Assembly: GCF_946886695.1 (NCBI RefSeq)
Contig: NZ_CAMPJD010000031.1
Span: forward strand, 1-51,772
Length of the DNA: 51,772 nt
Reading direction: 5' to 3'
Source: an uncultured Pseudoxanthomonas sp.
GTDB lineage: Bacteria; Pseudomonadota; Gammaproteobacteria; Xanthomonadales; Xanthomonadaceae
Below, one piece after another: positions 16,341-27,860 of the stretch. Below the pieces are notes generated by a model, which was not told where the DNA came from, did no database searches, and saw only the letters and a program-made list of their open reading frames with translations. Each line of letters starts with the position of its first letter. Within the stretch, counting starts at the first letter, position 1. A program made the position numbers and the translations under genes.

Positions 16341-17012
16341 TCAGCGATCCCCGGCGCGGGTGAACGGCATGGTCTCCGGCGCGACGGCGCCGCCGGAAAT
16401 GATGAAGCTCATCGCCTGGTCCACGGTCCAGTCAGTGGGTGTCAGCAGTTCGACCGGCACGATCTCCAGATAGCCGGAGGTCGGATTCGGCGTGGTCGGC
16501 ACGTAGACGGCGGCCAGCTCGCGCCCACTGCCTTCCTCGCGGATCACGCGCGTCACCAGGCCAACGGACTTCATGTCCCGGTGCGGGAAATCGATCAGCA
16601 CCACGCGCTGCGTGCTGCCCGGCTTGGTCTCCAGCATGTCCAGCAGCTTGCGCGCGCTGGTGTAGATGACGTTCGCCAGCGGCACGCGCGCGATCAGGGC
16701 CTCGAACCAGCGCAGCAGGCGCTGCCCGACAACGCGGCGCGTCAACGCGCCCACGGCGAGGATCACGAACAGCGTGGCGATCATCGCTATCGTGTTCTGC
16801 ACCCACAGGCCGTTGAACCAGCCCAGCGACTGCGGGAAGGTCGCCGCGATCTGGTGCGACATCGGCTCGACCCACGGCTTGCTGATGTCGGACAGCAGCA
16901 CGAACACGAACTTGACCACCACCCACGTCAGCCAGATAGGCAACAGGGTGAGCAGGCCGGTGATGAAGAGCTTCTGCACCGAAACGCGGTGCGGGGGATG
17001 GTCGGGGGGCAT
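16341..17012 (-). CDS. DUF502 family membrane protein
   Basis: A 223-residue protein of the DUF502 (PF04367) family. Two membrane segments are seen: residues about 12-34 (LFITGLLTLLPIWLTWVVV) and about 66-88 (NGLWVQNTIAMIATLFVILAV). After them comes a soluble domain with the conserved PLANVIYTSARKLLDML, VVLIDFPHRDMKSVGLVT and VYVPTTPNPTSGYLEIV segments. The function of the family is not established. It is followed at three bases by yhhQ on the same strand. A TACAAT hexamer at 17019-17024 ends six bases before the ATG, which would give a leaderless mRNA. Confidence 0.88.
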   Translation of the reverse strand: MPPDHPPHRVSVQKLFITGLLTLLPIWLTWVVVKFVFVLLSDISKPWVEPMSHQIAATFPQSLGWFNGLWVQNTIAMIATLFVILAVGALTRRVVGQRLLRWFEALIARVPLANVIYTSARKLLDMLETKPGSTQRVVLIDFPHRDMKSVGLVTRVIREEGSGRELAAVYVPTTPNPTSGYLEIVPVELLTPTDWTVDQAMSFIISGGAVAPETMPFTRAGDR

Positions 17013-17018
17013 GGCGAT

Positions 17019-17024
17019 ATTGTA
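17019..17024 (-). promoter_or_regulatory. Candidate -10 for a leaderless DUF502-yhhQ transcript
   Basis: The minus strand carries TACAAT six bases before the DUF502 start codon, with no Shine-Dalgarno between. Transcription would begin at or next to the ATG. No clear -35 hexamer is present. Confidence 0.35.
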
Positions 17025-17084
17025 GGCCGGCGCGCAGGCCTTGCCGTAGCGCCATCGCCGGGACGCTGGGCAGCGGCGGGTGGG

Positions 17085-17549
17085 TCAGCCGCCGGTCTGC
17101 CGCGCCTCGGGCTTCAGCCGCACATAGATCTGCTTGCGCACGCGGGCGACGACTTCGTTCTGGGCGTTGAAGACGTCCGCGGGCATCCAGCGCAGGTGCT
17201 TCTGACCGTTGGCGGCCTCGGCGTGGATCTCGTCCAGTACGTGTTGGTCCAGGCGGAATTCCGCATGCAGCGTGCCCTTGCCGGGCTTCACGAATTCGAT
17301 CTCAGCCGCCTTGTCCCAGACGTAATAGTCCTGGCCCAGACACTCCTTGGCCAAGATCATCCAGAACGGATCGGTCATGGCGAACAGGCTGCCGCCGAAG
17401 TGCGTGCCCACATAGTTGCGGTTCCACGGACGCATGCGCAGTTCGACGCGTGCAAAACTCCAGTCGTGCGCCATCTCGGTGACGTGGATGCCGCTGAGCA
17501 GGAAGGGCGGCCACACATTGAAGATGTGCCGCAGGGTGCCGGGTTTCAT
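17085..17549 (-). CDS. DUF4442 hotdog-fold thioesterase-like protein
   Basis: A 154-residue protein of the DUF4442 family, which has the hotdog fold of acyl-CoA thioesterases. The conserved segments RMRPWNRNYVGTHFGGSLFAMTDPFW (residues about 39-64; the G-T-H-F-G-G turn and following helix form the fold's core), VWDKAAEIEFVKPGKGTLHAEF and VARVRKQIYVRLKP are visible. It has no signal peptide. Substrate and partner are unknown; acyl-CoA or acyl carrier thioesters are plausible by family. It lies on the minus strand between ybbN (44 bases away) and the DUF502 gene (72 bases away) and may be part of the same transcript as either. Confidence 0.85.
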   Translation of the reverse strand: MKPGTLRHIFNVWPPFLLSGIHVTEMAHDWSFARVELRMRPWNRNYVGTHFGGSLFAMTDPFWMILAKECLGQDYYVWDKAAEIEFVKPGKGTLHAEFRLDQHVLDEIHAEAANGQKHLRWMPADVFNAQNEVVARVRKQIYVRLKPEARQTGG

Positions 17550-17592
17550 GCAGGACTGTCTTCTACTGAAGTGACGAGGAAGTATTCGCGGC

Positions 17593-18459
17593 TCAGAACA
17601 GCAGCGAGGACATCTTCCTGCGGTATTGACCGACGAGCGCCTCGTCCTCGATCACGCGGAAGGCGTCGATCAGGCTCTTGCGGGGCAGGCCATCTTCAAA
17701 GGTACGGTCACGCTTGAGCATCTCGAGGAACTGCTCCAGCGCGGCTTCGGAGTCGCCGCCGACAAGTGCGTGCACGCCAAGCAGGTGGCGCGCGCGCAGG
17801 TCGTCCGCATTCGCGGCGATGGCGGCAAGCAGTGCTTCCGGCGGTGGCGCATCCTTGAGCGCGGCGGCAAAACCAAGCCGTGCACGCGCCTTGACCGCAC
17901 GATCGTCGGTGGCGAGGTTGGCGGGCAGCGCGTCGAGCAGGCGCTCGGCCTCGGGGGCTTCGCCGGTCTTCAGCAGGGCGAGCACGAGATCGAGCTTCAG
18001 CTCATCTTTGTCCGGTTCTGCGGCAACGGCCTCGCGCAGGGCGGCGACCTGCGCCTGCGGATCGAGCGGGGCGGCTTCGGTGACCTCATCGGCGGATTCC
18101 GCCGGCTGGATGCCATGCGAGGCCAGGAACTCGCGCAACTGGCCTTCCGGCAGCGCGCCGGGGAAGCCGTCCACCAGCTGTCCATCCTTGACCAGGAACA
18201 CGGTAGGCACCGAGCGGATCTGGAAGGCCGCCGCAATCTGCTGCTCCTTGTCCACGTCCACCTTGGCCAACAGGAAGGCGCCGTGGTACTCGCCGGCCAG
18301 CTTTTCGAGGATCGGTCCCAGCGTCTTGCAGGGTCCGCACCAGGTCGCCCAGAAGTCGACCAGCACTGGCACTTCCAGCGACTTGCGCAGGACGTCGGCC
18401 TCGAAGGTTTCAGTGGTGGCGTCGAATACGTGGGGCAGGTCGGTCATCGGGTCGCTCAT
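17593..18459 (-). CDS. ybbN: Thioredoxin-TPR co-chaperone YbbN/CnoX
   Basis: A 288-residue cytoplasmic protein. An N-terminal thioredoxin domain (residues about 10-118) carries VDFWATWCGPCKTLGP with the motif at 41-44, and a C-terminal TPR-like part (about 140-285) has the DELKLDLVLALLKTGEAPEAERLLD and ALVGGDSEAALEQFLEMLKRDRTFEDGL repeats of the CnoX family. Characterised CnoX/YbbN protects clients from oxidative aggregation and passes them to GroEL or DnaK. E. coli YbbN has SxxC at the active site; this one keeps both cysteines (CGPC), so it may also act as a redox enzyme. A second ATG four codons in (18447) is an alternative start. Confidence 0.92.
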   Translation of the reverse strand: MSDPMTDLPHVFDATTETFEADVLRKSLEVPVLVDFWATWCGPCKTLGPILEKLAGEYHGAFLLAKVDVDKEQQIAAAFQIRSVPTVFLVKDGQLVDGFPGALPEGQLREFLASHGIQPAESADEVTEAAPLDPQAQVAALREAVAAEPDKDELKLDLVLALLKTGEAPEAERLLDALPANLATDDRAVKARARLGFAAALKDAPPPEALLAAIAANADDLRARHLLGVHALVGGDSEAALEQFLEMLKRDRTFEDGLPRKSLIDAFRVIEDEALVGQYRRKMSSLLF

Positions 18460-18525
18460 GGCGGATGGGGCGTGGCGGTCAGATGGTGCCGCGGGCCGCA
18501 GGATACAAGGCGATGTAAAAAAGAT

Positions 18526-18553
18526 TTGACATTGGCGTATCGAGATGTAATGT
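18526..18553 (+). promoter_or_regulatory. Sigma-70 type promoter of the membrane protein/XRE cassette
   Basis: A perfect -35 TTGACA (18526-18531) and TAATGT as -10 (18548-18553) are 16 bases apart, inside a strikingly AT-rich patch in otherwise GC-rich DNA. Transcription would begin about 27 bases before the ATG at 18587. Confidence 0.7.
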
Positions 18554-18564
18554 TTGAATTACAT
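18545..18564 (+). promoter_or_regulatory. Inverted-repeat operator overlapping the -10
   Basis: ATGTAAT and ATTACAT form a perfect 7-base inverted repeat around a six-base centre, covering the -10 and start of transcription. The size and symmetry suit a dimeric XRE/Cro-type repressor, and such a protein is encoded 650 bases downstream in the same operon. Autoregulation is inferred. Confidence 0.6.
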
Positions 18565-18586
18565 ATTGTCTATCGGAGCAGACATC

Positions 18587-19216
18587 ATGGCATGGCAACG
18601 GGCGGGTTGGCTGGGGTTGCTGGTGGTGGGCCTGTTGGCGTTCTGGGCGCTGCTGGCGGGTCCGGATGTACTGGTGGGGGTGGATCTGGGCAAATGGGGC
18701 ACGGCCCTGCTGATCGCGGTGGCATGGGTGTCGATGTATGCCGTCTCGCGCACGCCGCTGGGTGAAGTCGAGCGCGGCGTGTCGCCCGGCGAGTGGAAGG
18801 CGTGGGTGGGTGTGGCCTTCATGCTGGCGGCGGTCGGCTACTTCCTGGCCAAGGCTCACGTGTTCGCGCAGGGCGTCGTCTGGGACAATCACGGTGCCCG
18901 GGCCGTGGGCCGCAATCTGGTATTGCTGCTGGTCGCCTGGAGCGTACTGAACGGGGTGCTCGGAACGCGCTGGAAGGGGCAGGTGCAGGAAGACGAGCGC
19001 GACCGCCGGATCGCGCAGCACGCGGCCAGTTGGGGGCGTGGCGCGGTGACATGCGGCGTGGTCGGCCTGGCGGTGATGCTGACGTTCTCGCCGGCCGAGC
19101 GGCTGGCGTGGGCGACGCACTTCATGATCGCCAACCTGCTGGTGTTCGCGCTGATGTGGGGCTGGCTGTGCGAATACGCCGCGACGGCGGTGATGTACTG
19201 GCGCGACCGTCGATGA
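18587..19216 (+). CDS. DUF2178-like integral membrane protein
   Basis: A 209-residue protein with about six membrane helices, starting MAWQRAGWLGLLVVGLLAFW. GGAG eight bases upstream sets the start. Between helices 4 and 5 is a charged cytoplasmic loop, QVQEDERDRRIAQHAASWGRGA, with the D-E-R-D-x-R-I pattern of DUF2178-like proteins often encoded beside small XRE regulators. No catalytic motif is seen. Its TGA overlaps the ATG of the XRE gene, so synthesis of both is coupled. A role in controlling the regulator, or as the regulator's target, is an inference from this arrangement. Confidence 0.72.
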   Translation: MAWQRAGWLGLLVVGLLAFWALLAGPDVLVGVDLGKWGTALLIAVAWVSMYAVSRTPLGEVERGVSPGEWKAWVGVAFMLAAVGYFLAKAHVFAQGVVWDNHGARAVGRNLVLLLVAWSVLNGVLGTRWKGQVQEDERDRRIAQHAASWGRGAVTCGVVGLAVMLTFSPAERLAWATHFMIANLLVFALMWGWLCEYAATAVMYWRDRR

Positions 19217-19428
19217 CCGGCACGCAGATCGCCAACGATATCCGTCGCCTGCGCTTCGGGCGCGGCGAAATGACCCAGCAGGCGCTGGCCGATGCCTGTG
19301 GTGTCACGCGACAGACCATCATCGCGCTGGAAGCGGGGCGCTATGCGCCGTCGCTGGAACTCGCGTTCCGCATCGCGCGGGCGTTCGGCGTGGGGATCGA
19401 GGAGGTGTTCAGGTGGGAGGATGCATGA
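19213..19428 (+). CDS. Small XRE-family transcriptional regulator
   Basis: A 71-residue protein that is little more than one helix-turn-helix domain: RRLRFGRGEMTQQALADACGV followed by the recognition helix TRQTIIALEAGRYAPSLELAFRIARAFGVGIEEVFRWE. It belongs to the YgzD/YozG-like group of minimal Cro-like regulators. Its start overlaps the stop of the membrane protein gene (ATGA), and its stop overlaps the start of the next gene (ATGA). It is too short to carry a ligand domain, so any signal must come through a partner, plausibly one of the two membrane proteins. The inverted repeat at 18545-18564 is the likely target. Confidence 0.92.
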   Translation: MTGTQIANDIRRLRFGRGEMTQQALADACGVTRQTIIALEAGRYAPSLELAFRIARAFGVGIEEVFRWEDA

Positions 19429-20015
19429 GCGGGGCATGGCGGTGGAGTGGGCCTGCGGCGGCGATGGCGTTCGCCGTGGCGCTGGCCGGGTTCGGCCTGG
19501 CGTTGCCCGGATACTCTCAGGTCTGGCATCCGGTGGCCGTGCTGGGCGCGATGGGCGTGCCGCATGCATTGGGCTTCAACGTGCTGGGATTCATTCTGAC
19601 GGGCGTGCTGGCGGCGGCGGCGGCGCTCGATCTTCGTCGCCGCCTGCCGGAAGACGCGGGCTGGCCGCTGCGCGTAGGCGCGCAACTGATCCTGCTGTCG
19701 GCACTGGGTTTCGCCGCGATGGGGCTGTTGCCGCTCGATCCCCAGGACCTCGACAACCCGGCCAGCAGCCTGCACGCCACCGCCTGGATGCTGTGGTGGG
19801 TGGCGTTCGTGCCGGGTGCGCTGCTGATGGCACTTGGCCTGCGCGGGCGCCCCTCCTGGCGCCTGCTGGTGCGGGCCAGTGTCGTGGCCGCGTTGCTGGT
19901 GCTGTTTGTCGCGTTGCTGGCGGTGGAGGTGATGCCGGCCGGCGTCGCGCAGCGGTTGGGCTACGCGGCGTGGCTCGGTTGGCTGTGCGTCGCCTCTCGC
20001 AATCTCCGCGCGTAG
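19425..20015 (+). CDS. DUF998-like integral membrane protein
   Basis: A 196-residue membrane protein with about six hydrophobic helices. It starts MSGAWRWSGPAAAMAFAVALAG, its ATG overlapping the stop of the XRE gene. Features like those of the DUF998 (PF06197) family include GYSQVWHPVAVLGAMGVPHALGFNVLGFILTGVL after helix 1, GLLPLDPQDLDNPASSLHATAWMLWWVAF with an invariant-looking His in a loop, and FVALLAVEVMPAGVAQRLGYAAWLGWLCVAS at the end. Family function is unknown. It is the third gene of the coupled cassette; hairpins follow downstream. Confidence 0.78.
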   Translation: MSGAWRWSGPAAAMAFAVALAGFGLALPGYSQVWHPVAVLGAMGVPHALGFNVLGFILTGVLAAAAALDLRRRLPEDAGWPLRVGAQLILLSALGFAAMGLLPLDPQDLDNPASSLHATAWMLWWVAFVPGALLMALGLRGRPSWRLLVRASVVAALLVLFVALLAVEVMPAGVAQRLGYAAWLGWLCVASRNLRA

Positions 20016-20159
20016 AGCGGAGATTGCTCCGCTGCTCCAAGGTGCGTAGGCGGCAACGTGGCGCAAGGAGCAGCCGAGCAAGCTCGGCTCCACTCCGTCA
20101 AACAGGCATAGTCCTGGGAACGGAGTCCGGCTCACCGCCGGTAGGGGGCCGTGAGCCGG
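20016..20159. repeat. Cluster of hairpins between the DUF998 gene and the amidohydrolase gene
   Basis: Three stem-loops lie in about 145 bases: AGCGGAG/CTCCGCT at 20016-20033, AGCCGAGC/GCTCGGCT at 20072-20089, and CCGGCTCAC/GTGAGCCGG at 20127-20159. A further ACTCCGT (20092-20098) can pair with ACGGAGT (20120-20126). The last hairpin is just beyond the stop codon of the minus-strand amidohydrolase and may stop its transcription, although it lacks a T run. Otherwise the gap holds no gene that I can see. Confidence 0.55.
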
Positions 20160-20166
20160 AGTTACC

Positions 20167-21465
<1,299 letters not shown>

Positions 21466-21559
21466 CTGATGTCCCCGGTTTCGACCCGTCCATGCTACCC
21501 GTTGGCGTGGCGGGCCATGGTGCGCTGCGGTACCCTTGGCCGCTTTGCCGTCGCCGTAG

Positions 21560-24208
<2,649 letters not shown>

Positions 24209-24320
24209 GCGGCGAAGCCGTGCTGCGGATGGAAACCGGCGGAGGATGCCTTGCCCCGGTGTTCACCTGCGGTCCGGCTACGCTATTGCCGCCCATGACG
24301 GCCTCGTCCAGACTTCGCCC

Positions 24321-24866
24321 ATGACCCGATTCCGCCTGCCTCTGCTCGTCGTCGCCCTGGTCTTCCTGGCCGGTTGTGGTTTCCACCTGCGCAACAAGAT
24401 TGCGTTGCCGTCCGACCTGGGGCCTGTCAGGGTCATGGGACCGTCCACGTCCTACAGCGCGCTGGTCACCAGCCTGTCGCGCGGCCTGCAGGGCGCGGGT
24501 GCCACGCTGGCCGCGCCCGCAGGCGAAGACACAACAACCGCGCGCGAAGACCAGGTTGCAACGTTGCGCATTCTGTCCGAACGCTGGGGCGATCTCCCCA
24601 TCGCGGTCGACCAGTTCGGTCGATCCCAGGAGTTCAGTCTTCGCTACGCGGTGGTCTTCGCATTCAGGCGGGCCGACGGGACCGATCTGGTTCCACAGCA
24701 GGTGGTGGAGCTGTCGCGCGACTATGTTTCACAGCCCGACAACGCCACAGGTACCACCACCGAGCGCGAAGTCCTCGCTGAGGAACTGCGCCGCGACATG
24801 GCGGCCTCCATCCTGCGCCGCATCGACGGCGTGGTGCGCTCCGGCCCGGCGAACGTAACGCCCTGA
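24321..24866 (+). CDS. lptE: LPS-assembly lipoprotein LptE
   Basis: A 181-residue outer-membrane lipoprotein that plugs the LptD barrel in LPS export. The signal peptide with lipobox LAGC (Cys19) is followed immediately by GFHLRNKIALPSDLGPVRVMG, the family's N-terminal signature. SSxL-type segments, FSLRYAVVFAFRRADG and REVLAEELRRDMAASILRRI are in the usual order. The start used is the ATG that gives a proper signal peptide; 25 codons of open frame upstream are excluded. Its TGA overlaps the ATG of holA (TGATG), as in many gammaproteobacteria. Confidence 0.94.
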   Translation: MTRFRLPLLVVALVFLAGCGFHLRNKIALPSDLGPVRVMGPSTSYSALVTSLSRGLQGAGATLAAPAGEDTTTAREDQVATLRILSERWGDLPIAVDQFGRSQEFSLRYAVVFAFRRADGTDLVPQQVVELSRDYVSQPDNATGTTTEREVLAEELRRDMAASILRRIDGVVRSGPANVTP

Positions 24867-25900
24867 TGGAACTCAAGCCGGAACAGCTCGCCGCGCGTGG
24901 CGCGTCCGAGACGCTGCATCCGGTCTATCTGATCGCGGGACCCGAAACGCTGCGCGTGCTGGAGGCGGCGGATGCGGTGCGTGCGCAAGCGCGCGCGCAG
25001 GGCATCGGCGAACGTGAAGTCTTCGATGCTGACGGGCGTGATTTCGGCTGGGACCGGCTCGAAGCGAGCTTCAATGCGCCCAGCCTGTTCAGTGCGCGCC
25101 GCCTGGTGGAAGTCCGCCTGTCGGGCGGCAAACCGGGCAAGGAGGGCGCCGAGATCATCAGCGCGTTCTGCGCCAACCCGCCGCCGGACGTGGTGCTGCT
25201 GATCACCGCCGGCGAATGGGGCAAGGCCTACCAGGGCAAGTGGAGCGATGCCATCGCACGCGTCGGCGTGGTCGCGGTGGCATGGGCAATCAAACCGCAC
25301 GAGCTTCCTGGCTGGATCGAAAGCCGCCTGCGCAGCAAGGGCGTGCGTGCAGACCGCGATGCCGTGCAACTGCTGGCCGATCGCGTCGAAGGCAACCTGC
25401 TGGCGGCCGCGCAGGAGATCGACAAGCTCGCCCTGCTCAGCGAAGGCGAGGTGCTGGATGTCGGGCGGATGGAATCGCTGGTCGCGAACGCTGCCCGCTA
25501 CGACGTTTTCCGCCTGACCGACGCGGTGCTGGCCGGACAGGGCGCGCAGGTGTCGCGCATCCTCGCCGGCCTGCGCGCAGAAGGCGACATGGTCGCCGGC
25601 CTGATGCCGATGGTCGTCAAGGAGCTGTTGCGTACCGCGGCGCTGGCGCGTGTGCAGGCCAACGGCGGCAACCTCGCTGCCGAAATGAAATCGCAAGGCA
25701 TCTGGGAAGCCAAGCAGGCGCCGTTCAAGCGCGCGCTGCAACGGCATGCGACGCCTGCGCGGTGGGACCGTTTCGTCGCCGAAGCGTCGAAGATCGACCG
25801 CACTGCGAAAGGACGGGGCGATGGCGATGCCTGGGTGGGCCTGGAGCGCCTGCTGCTGGCGATCGCCGAGGCGAAGGCCGTGCGCTTGCTGATGGCCTGA
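24866..25900 (+). CDS. holA: DNA polymerase III delta subunit
   Basis: A 344-residue clamp-loader subunit (delta) that opens the beta sliding clamp. It begins MELKPEQLAARGASETLHPVYLIAGPETLRVLEAAD, the degenerate Walker A region of delta. LFSARRLVEVRLSGGKPGKEG and DRVEGNLLAAAQEIDKLALL are well-conserved family segments, and the C-terminal helical collar domain starts at about residue 215 with FRLTDAVLAGQGAQVSRILAGLR. The start overlaps the lptE stop. nadD follows after seven bases, so the genes form one operon. Confidence 0.96.
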   Translation: MELKPEQLAARGASETLHPVYLIAGPETLRVLEAADAVRAQARAQGIGEREVFDADGRDFGWDRLEASFNAPSLFSARRLVEVRLSGGKPGKEGAEIISAFCANPPPDVVLLITAGEWGKAYQGKWSDAIARVGVVAVAWAIKPHELPGWIESRLRSKGVRADRDAVQLLADRVEGNLLAAAQEIDKLALLSEGEVLDVGRMESLVANAARYDVFRLTDAVLAGQGAQVSRILAGLRAEGDMVAGLMPMVVKELLRTAALARVQANGGNLAAEMKSQGIWEAKQAPFKRALQRHATPARWDRFVAEASKIDRTAKGRGDGDAWVGLERLLLAIAEAKAVRLLMA

Positions 25901-25907
25901 CGGGGCG

Positions 25908-26585
25908 ATGCTGCGAGTCTTCTACGGCGGCACGTTCGACCCCGTCCACAACGGACATCTGGCCATTGCGCGTGCCGCGCGCGACGAGTTCGGCGTGCCG
26001 ATCGATCTGATGCCGGCCGCGGACCCGCCGCATCGCGCGCCCCCTGGCGCCACTGCGGCGCAGCGCGCGCACCTGCTCGATCTCGCGGTCCGGGACGTGC
26101 CCGGTCTCCGCGTGGATCGACGCGAGCTGCAGCGTGCACAACGCGATCCGGCCGGACGTTCATACACGATCGATACGCTGCATGAGCTGCGTGGAGAGCT
26201 CGGTCAGGCGGTCTCCATCGCCCTGCTGATCGGCGCCGACAGCCTGCTGGGCCTGCCTACCTGGCGGGCATGGCCCGTGCTCTTCGACCTAGCGCACTTC
26301 GTCATCGCCGACCGCCCTGGCAGCGGGCTCGATGCCGGCCTCGCTCCGGTGCTGGCTGCCCGGCTGGAAGGGCGCTGGGCCGACCGGCCCGAAGACCTGC
26401 TGCGTGCCCCCGCCGGTCGCGTATTCCGGCTGAACCAGCCGCTCCAGCAGGAATCGGCCACCGAGATCCGCCGTCGCATCGCCGCGGGCGAGGCCTGGCG
26501 GCACCTCGTGCCGGCGGCGGTCGCGGACGCCATTGCCGACGAAAGGCTTTACGCATCACGGGCGGCCGGCACGGGTTCGCTATAA
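25908..26585 (+). CDS. nadD: Nicotinate-mononucleotide adenylyltransferase
   Basis: A 225-residue cytoplasmic nucleotidyltransferase that makes deamido-NAD from nicotinate mononucleotide and ATP. The motif [13 protein letters not shown] (residues 7-19, HNGH at 14-17) binds ATP, and the second motif (usually ISSTxIR) reads [14 protein letters not shown] near residue 185. [16 protein letters not shown] and [11 protein letters not shown] match the NadD substrate loop. It lies seven bases after holA. Its TAA stop lies within the TATAAT that may drive rsfS. Confidence 0.96.
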   Translation: MLRVFYGGTFDPVHNGHLAIARAARDEFGVPIDLMPAADPPHRAPPGATAAQRAHLLDLAVRDVPGLRVDRRELQRAQRDPAGRSYTIDTLHELRGELGQAVSIALLIGADSLLGLPTWRAWPVLFDLAHFVIADRPGSGLDAGLAPVLAARLEGRWADRPEDLLRAPAGRVFRLNQPLQQESATEIRRRIAAGEAWRHLVPAAVADAIADERLYASRAAGTGSL

Positions 26586-26586
26586 T
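26581..26586 (+). promoter_or_regulatory. Candidate -10 (TATAAT) for rsfS
   Basis: A perfect TATAAT overlaps the stop codon of nadD and stands 30 bases before the rsfS start. No clear -35 is seen at the usual distance, so rsfS may be read both from the operon and from here. Confidence 0.4.
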
Positions 26587-26616
26587 CGCCGCCGTATTCC
26601 CAGAGCCACCAAGCCT

Positions 26617-27033
26617 TTGTCCAGCCAAGCCCACGTCATCAAGACCCGTCTCCCCAGTCCGCCGCCGGCCCTGCCGGACCTGCTCGCCACGGTGCATGCC
26701 GCCGTGCAGGAACTGAAAGCCAAGGATGTCGTCGAGATCGACGTGCGCGGCAAGTCCAGCGTTGCCGACTATCTCGTGATCGCGTCCGGCACGTCGACGC
26801 GCCACGTGAAGTCGATCGCCGACGAAGTGGTGAAGTTCGCCAAGAAGCTCGACGTGATGCCGCTCGGCGTGGAAGGCGAGCGCGAGGCGGAGTGGGTGCT
26901 CGTGGACCTGGGCGATGTCATCGTCCACGTCATGCTCCCGCGCGTGCGGGAGTTCTATGCGCTCGAACGTCTGTGGACCGTCGGCGACCAGCCGCCGGAA
27001 GATGTCGAGACGGCGGACGAATCGCGACTGTAG
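26617..27033 (+). CDS. rsfS: Ribosomal silencing factor RsfS
   Basis: A 138-residue member of the Iojap/RsfS family, which binds ribosomal protein L14 and blocks subunit joining during starvation. Family segments: [40 protein letters not shown], then [23 protein letters not shown] and [10 protein letters not shown]. The start shown is TTG (giving [14 protein letters not shown]), because no ATG or GTG is available between the nadD end and the conserved part, apart from one lying inside nadD 28 codons earlier; the exact start is therefore uncertain. The C-terminal tail is acidic. The neighbours nadD and rlmH are the classical ones. Confidence 0.92.
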   Translation: MSSQAHVIKTRLPSPPPALPDLLATVHAAVQELKAKDVVEIDVRGKSSVADYLVIASGTSTRHVKSIADEVVKFAKKLDVMPLGVEGEREAEWVLVDLGDVIVHVMLPRVREFYALERLWTVGDQPPEDVETADESRL

Positions 27034-27043
27034 GAGGTCGCCG

Positions 27044-27805
27044 ATGGCCAGGGAAGGTCGGTGGAACTTCTATGCGCTCCGGGTGGATGACCAGCCCGCG
27101 TCGATCTACCTGGACCTGAGCCTGGTAGACGAAGTCCATACGGGCGACTATCCGGTCATGGCATGGTTGCGCGTGGAAATGCGCGAACCCCGCGATGACG
27201 GGCTGTCCAGCCAACAGGAATTCGACGCGCTGGTGGCTCTGGAAGACCAGGTGGTTTCGCTGCTCGCGCCTGACGATAAAGCTGTCTACGCCGGTCGCAA
27301 CACCTCGTCGGGTTGCCGCGATTTCTATTTCTACCTGGCGCAAGGTGATTCATGGGAGGCCCGGGTCGATCAGGCGATGCGGACGGTGCCCGAGTATCGC
27401 TACCAGTCAGGACAGCGCCCCGATCCCGCCTGGAGCACGTATCACGACTTCCTCTATCCCGGACCGCGCACACGGGAGTCAATGGAGAACCGGGACGTAT
27501 GCGCAGCCCTCGAGGGTCGCGGCGATTCGCTACAGCAGCCGCGCGAGATCGATCACTGGGCCTGCTTCCCCAGCGCCAGCGCACGCGACGAATTCTTGGG
27601 CAGGGCGGCCGCCATGGGTTTTGAGAGCCGCATGCCGAATCGCGAGGATGACGGGGAGCAGGAGTGGGGCGCACACGTGTTCCGCAGCGATGTGCCCGCG
27701 TATGGCGCCATCGACGACATCTGTCTGCCCCTGTACGACCTTGCGCAGGAATGCGGCGGTAGTTACGACGGCTGGGAGTGCGAAGTGGTCACTCGGCCTT
27801 CGTAG
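27044..27805 (+). CDS. DUF695-RraB domain protein (putative RNase E regulator)
   Basis: A 253-residue protein with two parts. The N-terminal half (residues about 5-140) matches DUF695: WNFYALRVDDQPASIYLDLSL, then a GRNTSSGCRDFYFYLAQGD segment and PEYRYQSGQRPDPAWSTYHDFLYP. The C-terminal part (about 155-250) resembles RraB, the protein inhibitor of RNase E: LQQPREIDHWACFPSASARDEFLGRAAAMGFESRM and YDLAQECGGSYDGWECEV. Start choice is secure (AGGAGGT five bases before the ATG). It sits between rsfS and rlmH, which are normally adjacent. A role in damping RNA decay is inferred from the domain. Confidence 0.85.
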   Translation: MAREGRWNFYALRVDDQPASIYLDLSLVDEVHTGDYPVMAWLRVEMREPRDDGLSSQQEFDALVALEDQVVSLLAPDDKAVYAGRNTSSGCRDFYFYLAQGDSWEARVDQAMRTVPEYRYQSGQRPDPAWSTYHDFLYPGPRTRESMENRDVCAALEGRGDSLQQPREIDHWACFPSASARDEFLGRAAAMGFESRMPNREDDGEQEWGAHVFRSDVPAYGAIDDICLPLYDLAQECGGSYDGWECEVVTRPS

Positions 27806-27860
27806 GCAGCTTCAAGAGTTTCCCGTGCAGCGTGGCGTGCTGCACCGCTAACATGCACGC

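Noticed and set aside
18587..20015. The membrane/XRE cassette considered as a toxin-antitoxin module
   Set aside because: The membrane proteins are six-helix and about 200 residues each, unlike small membrane toxins, and the order is not typical; a sensing switch fits better.
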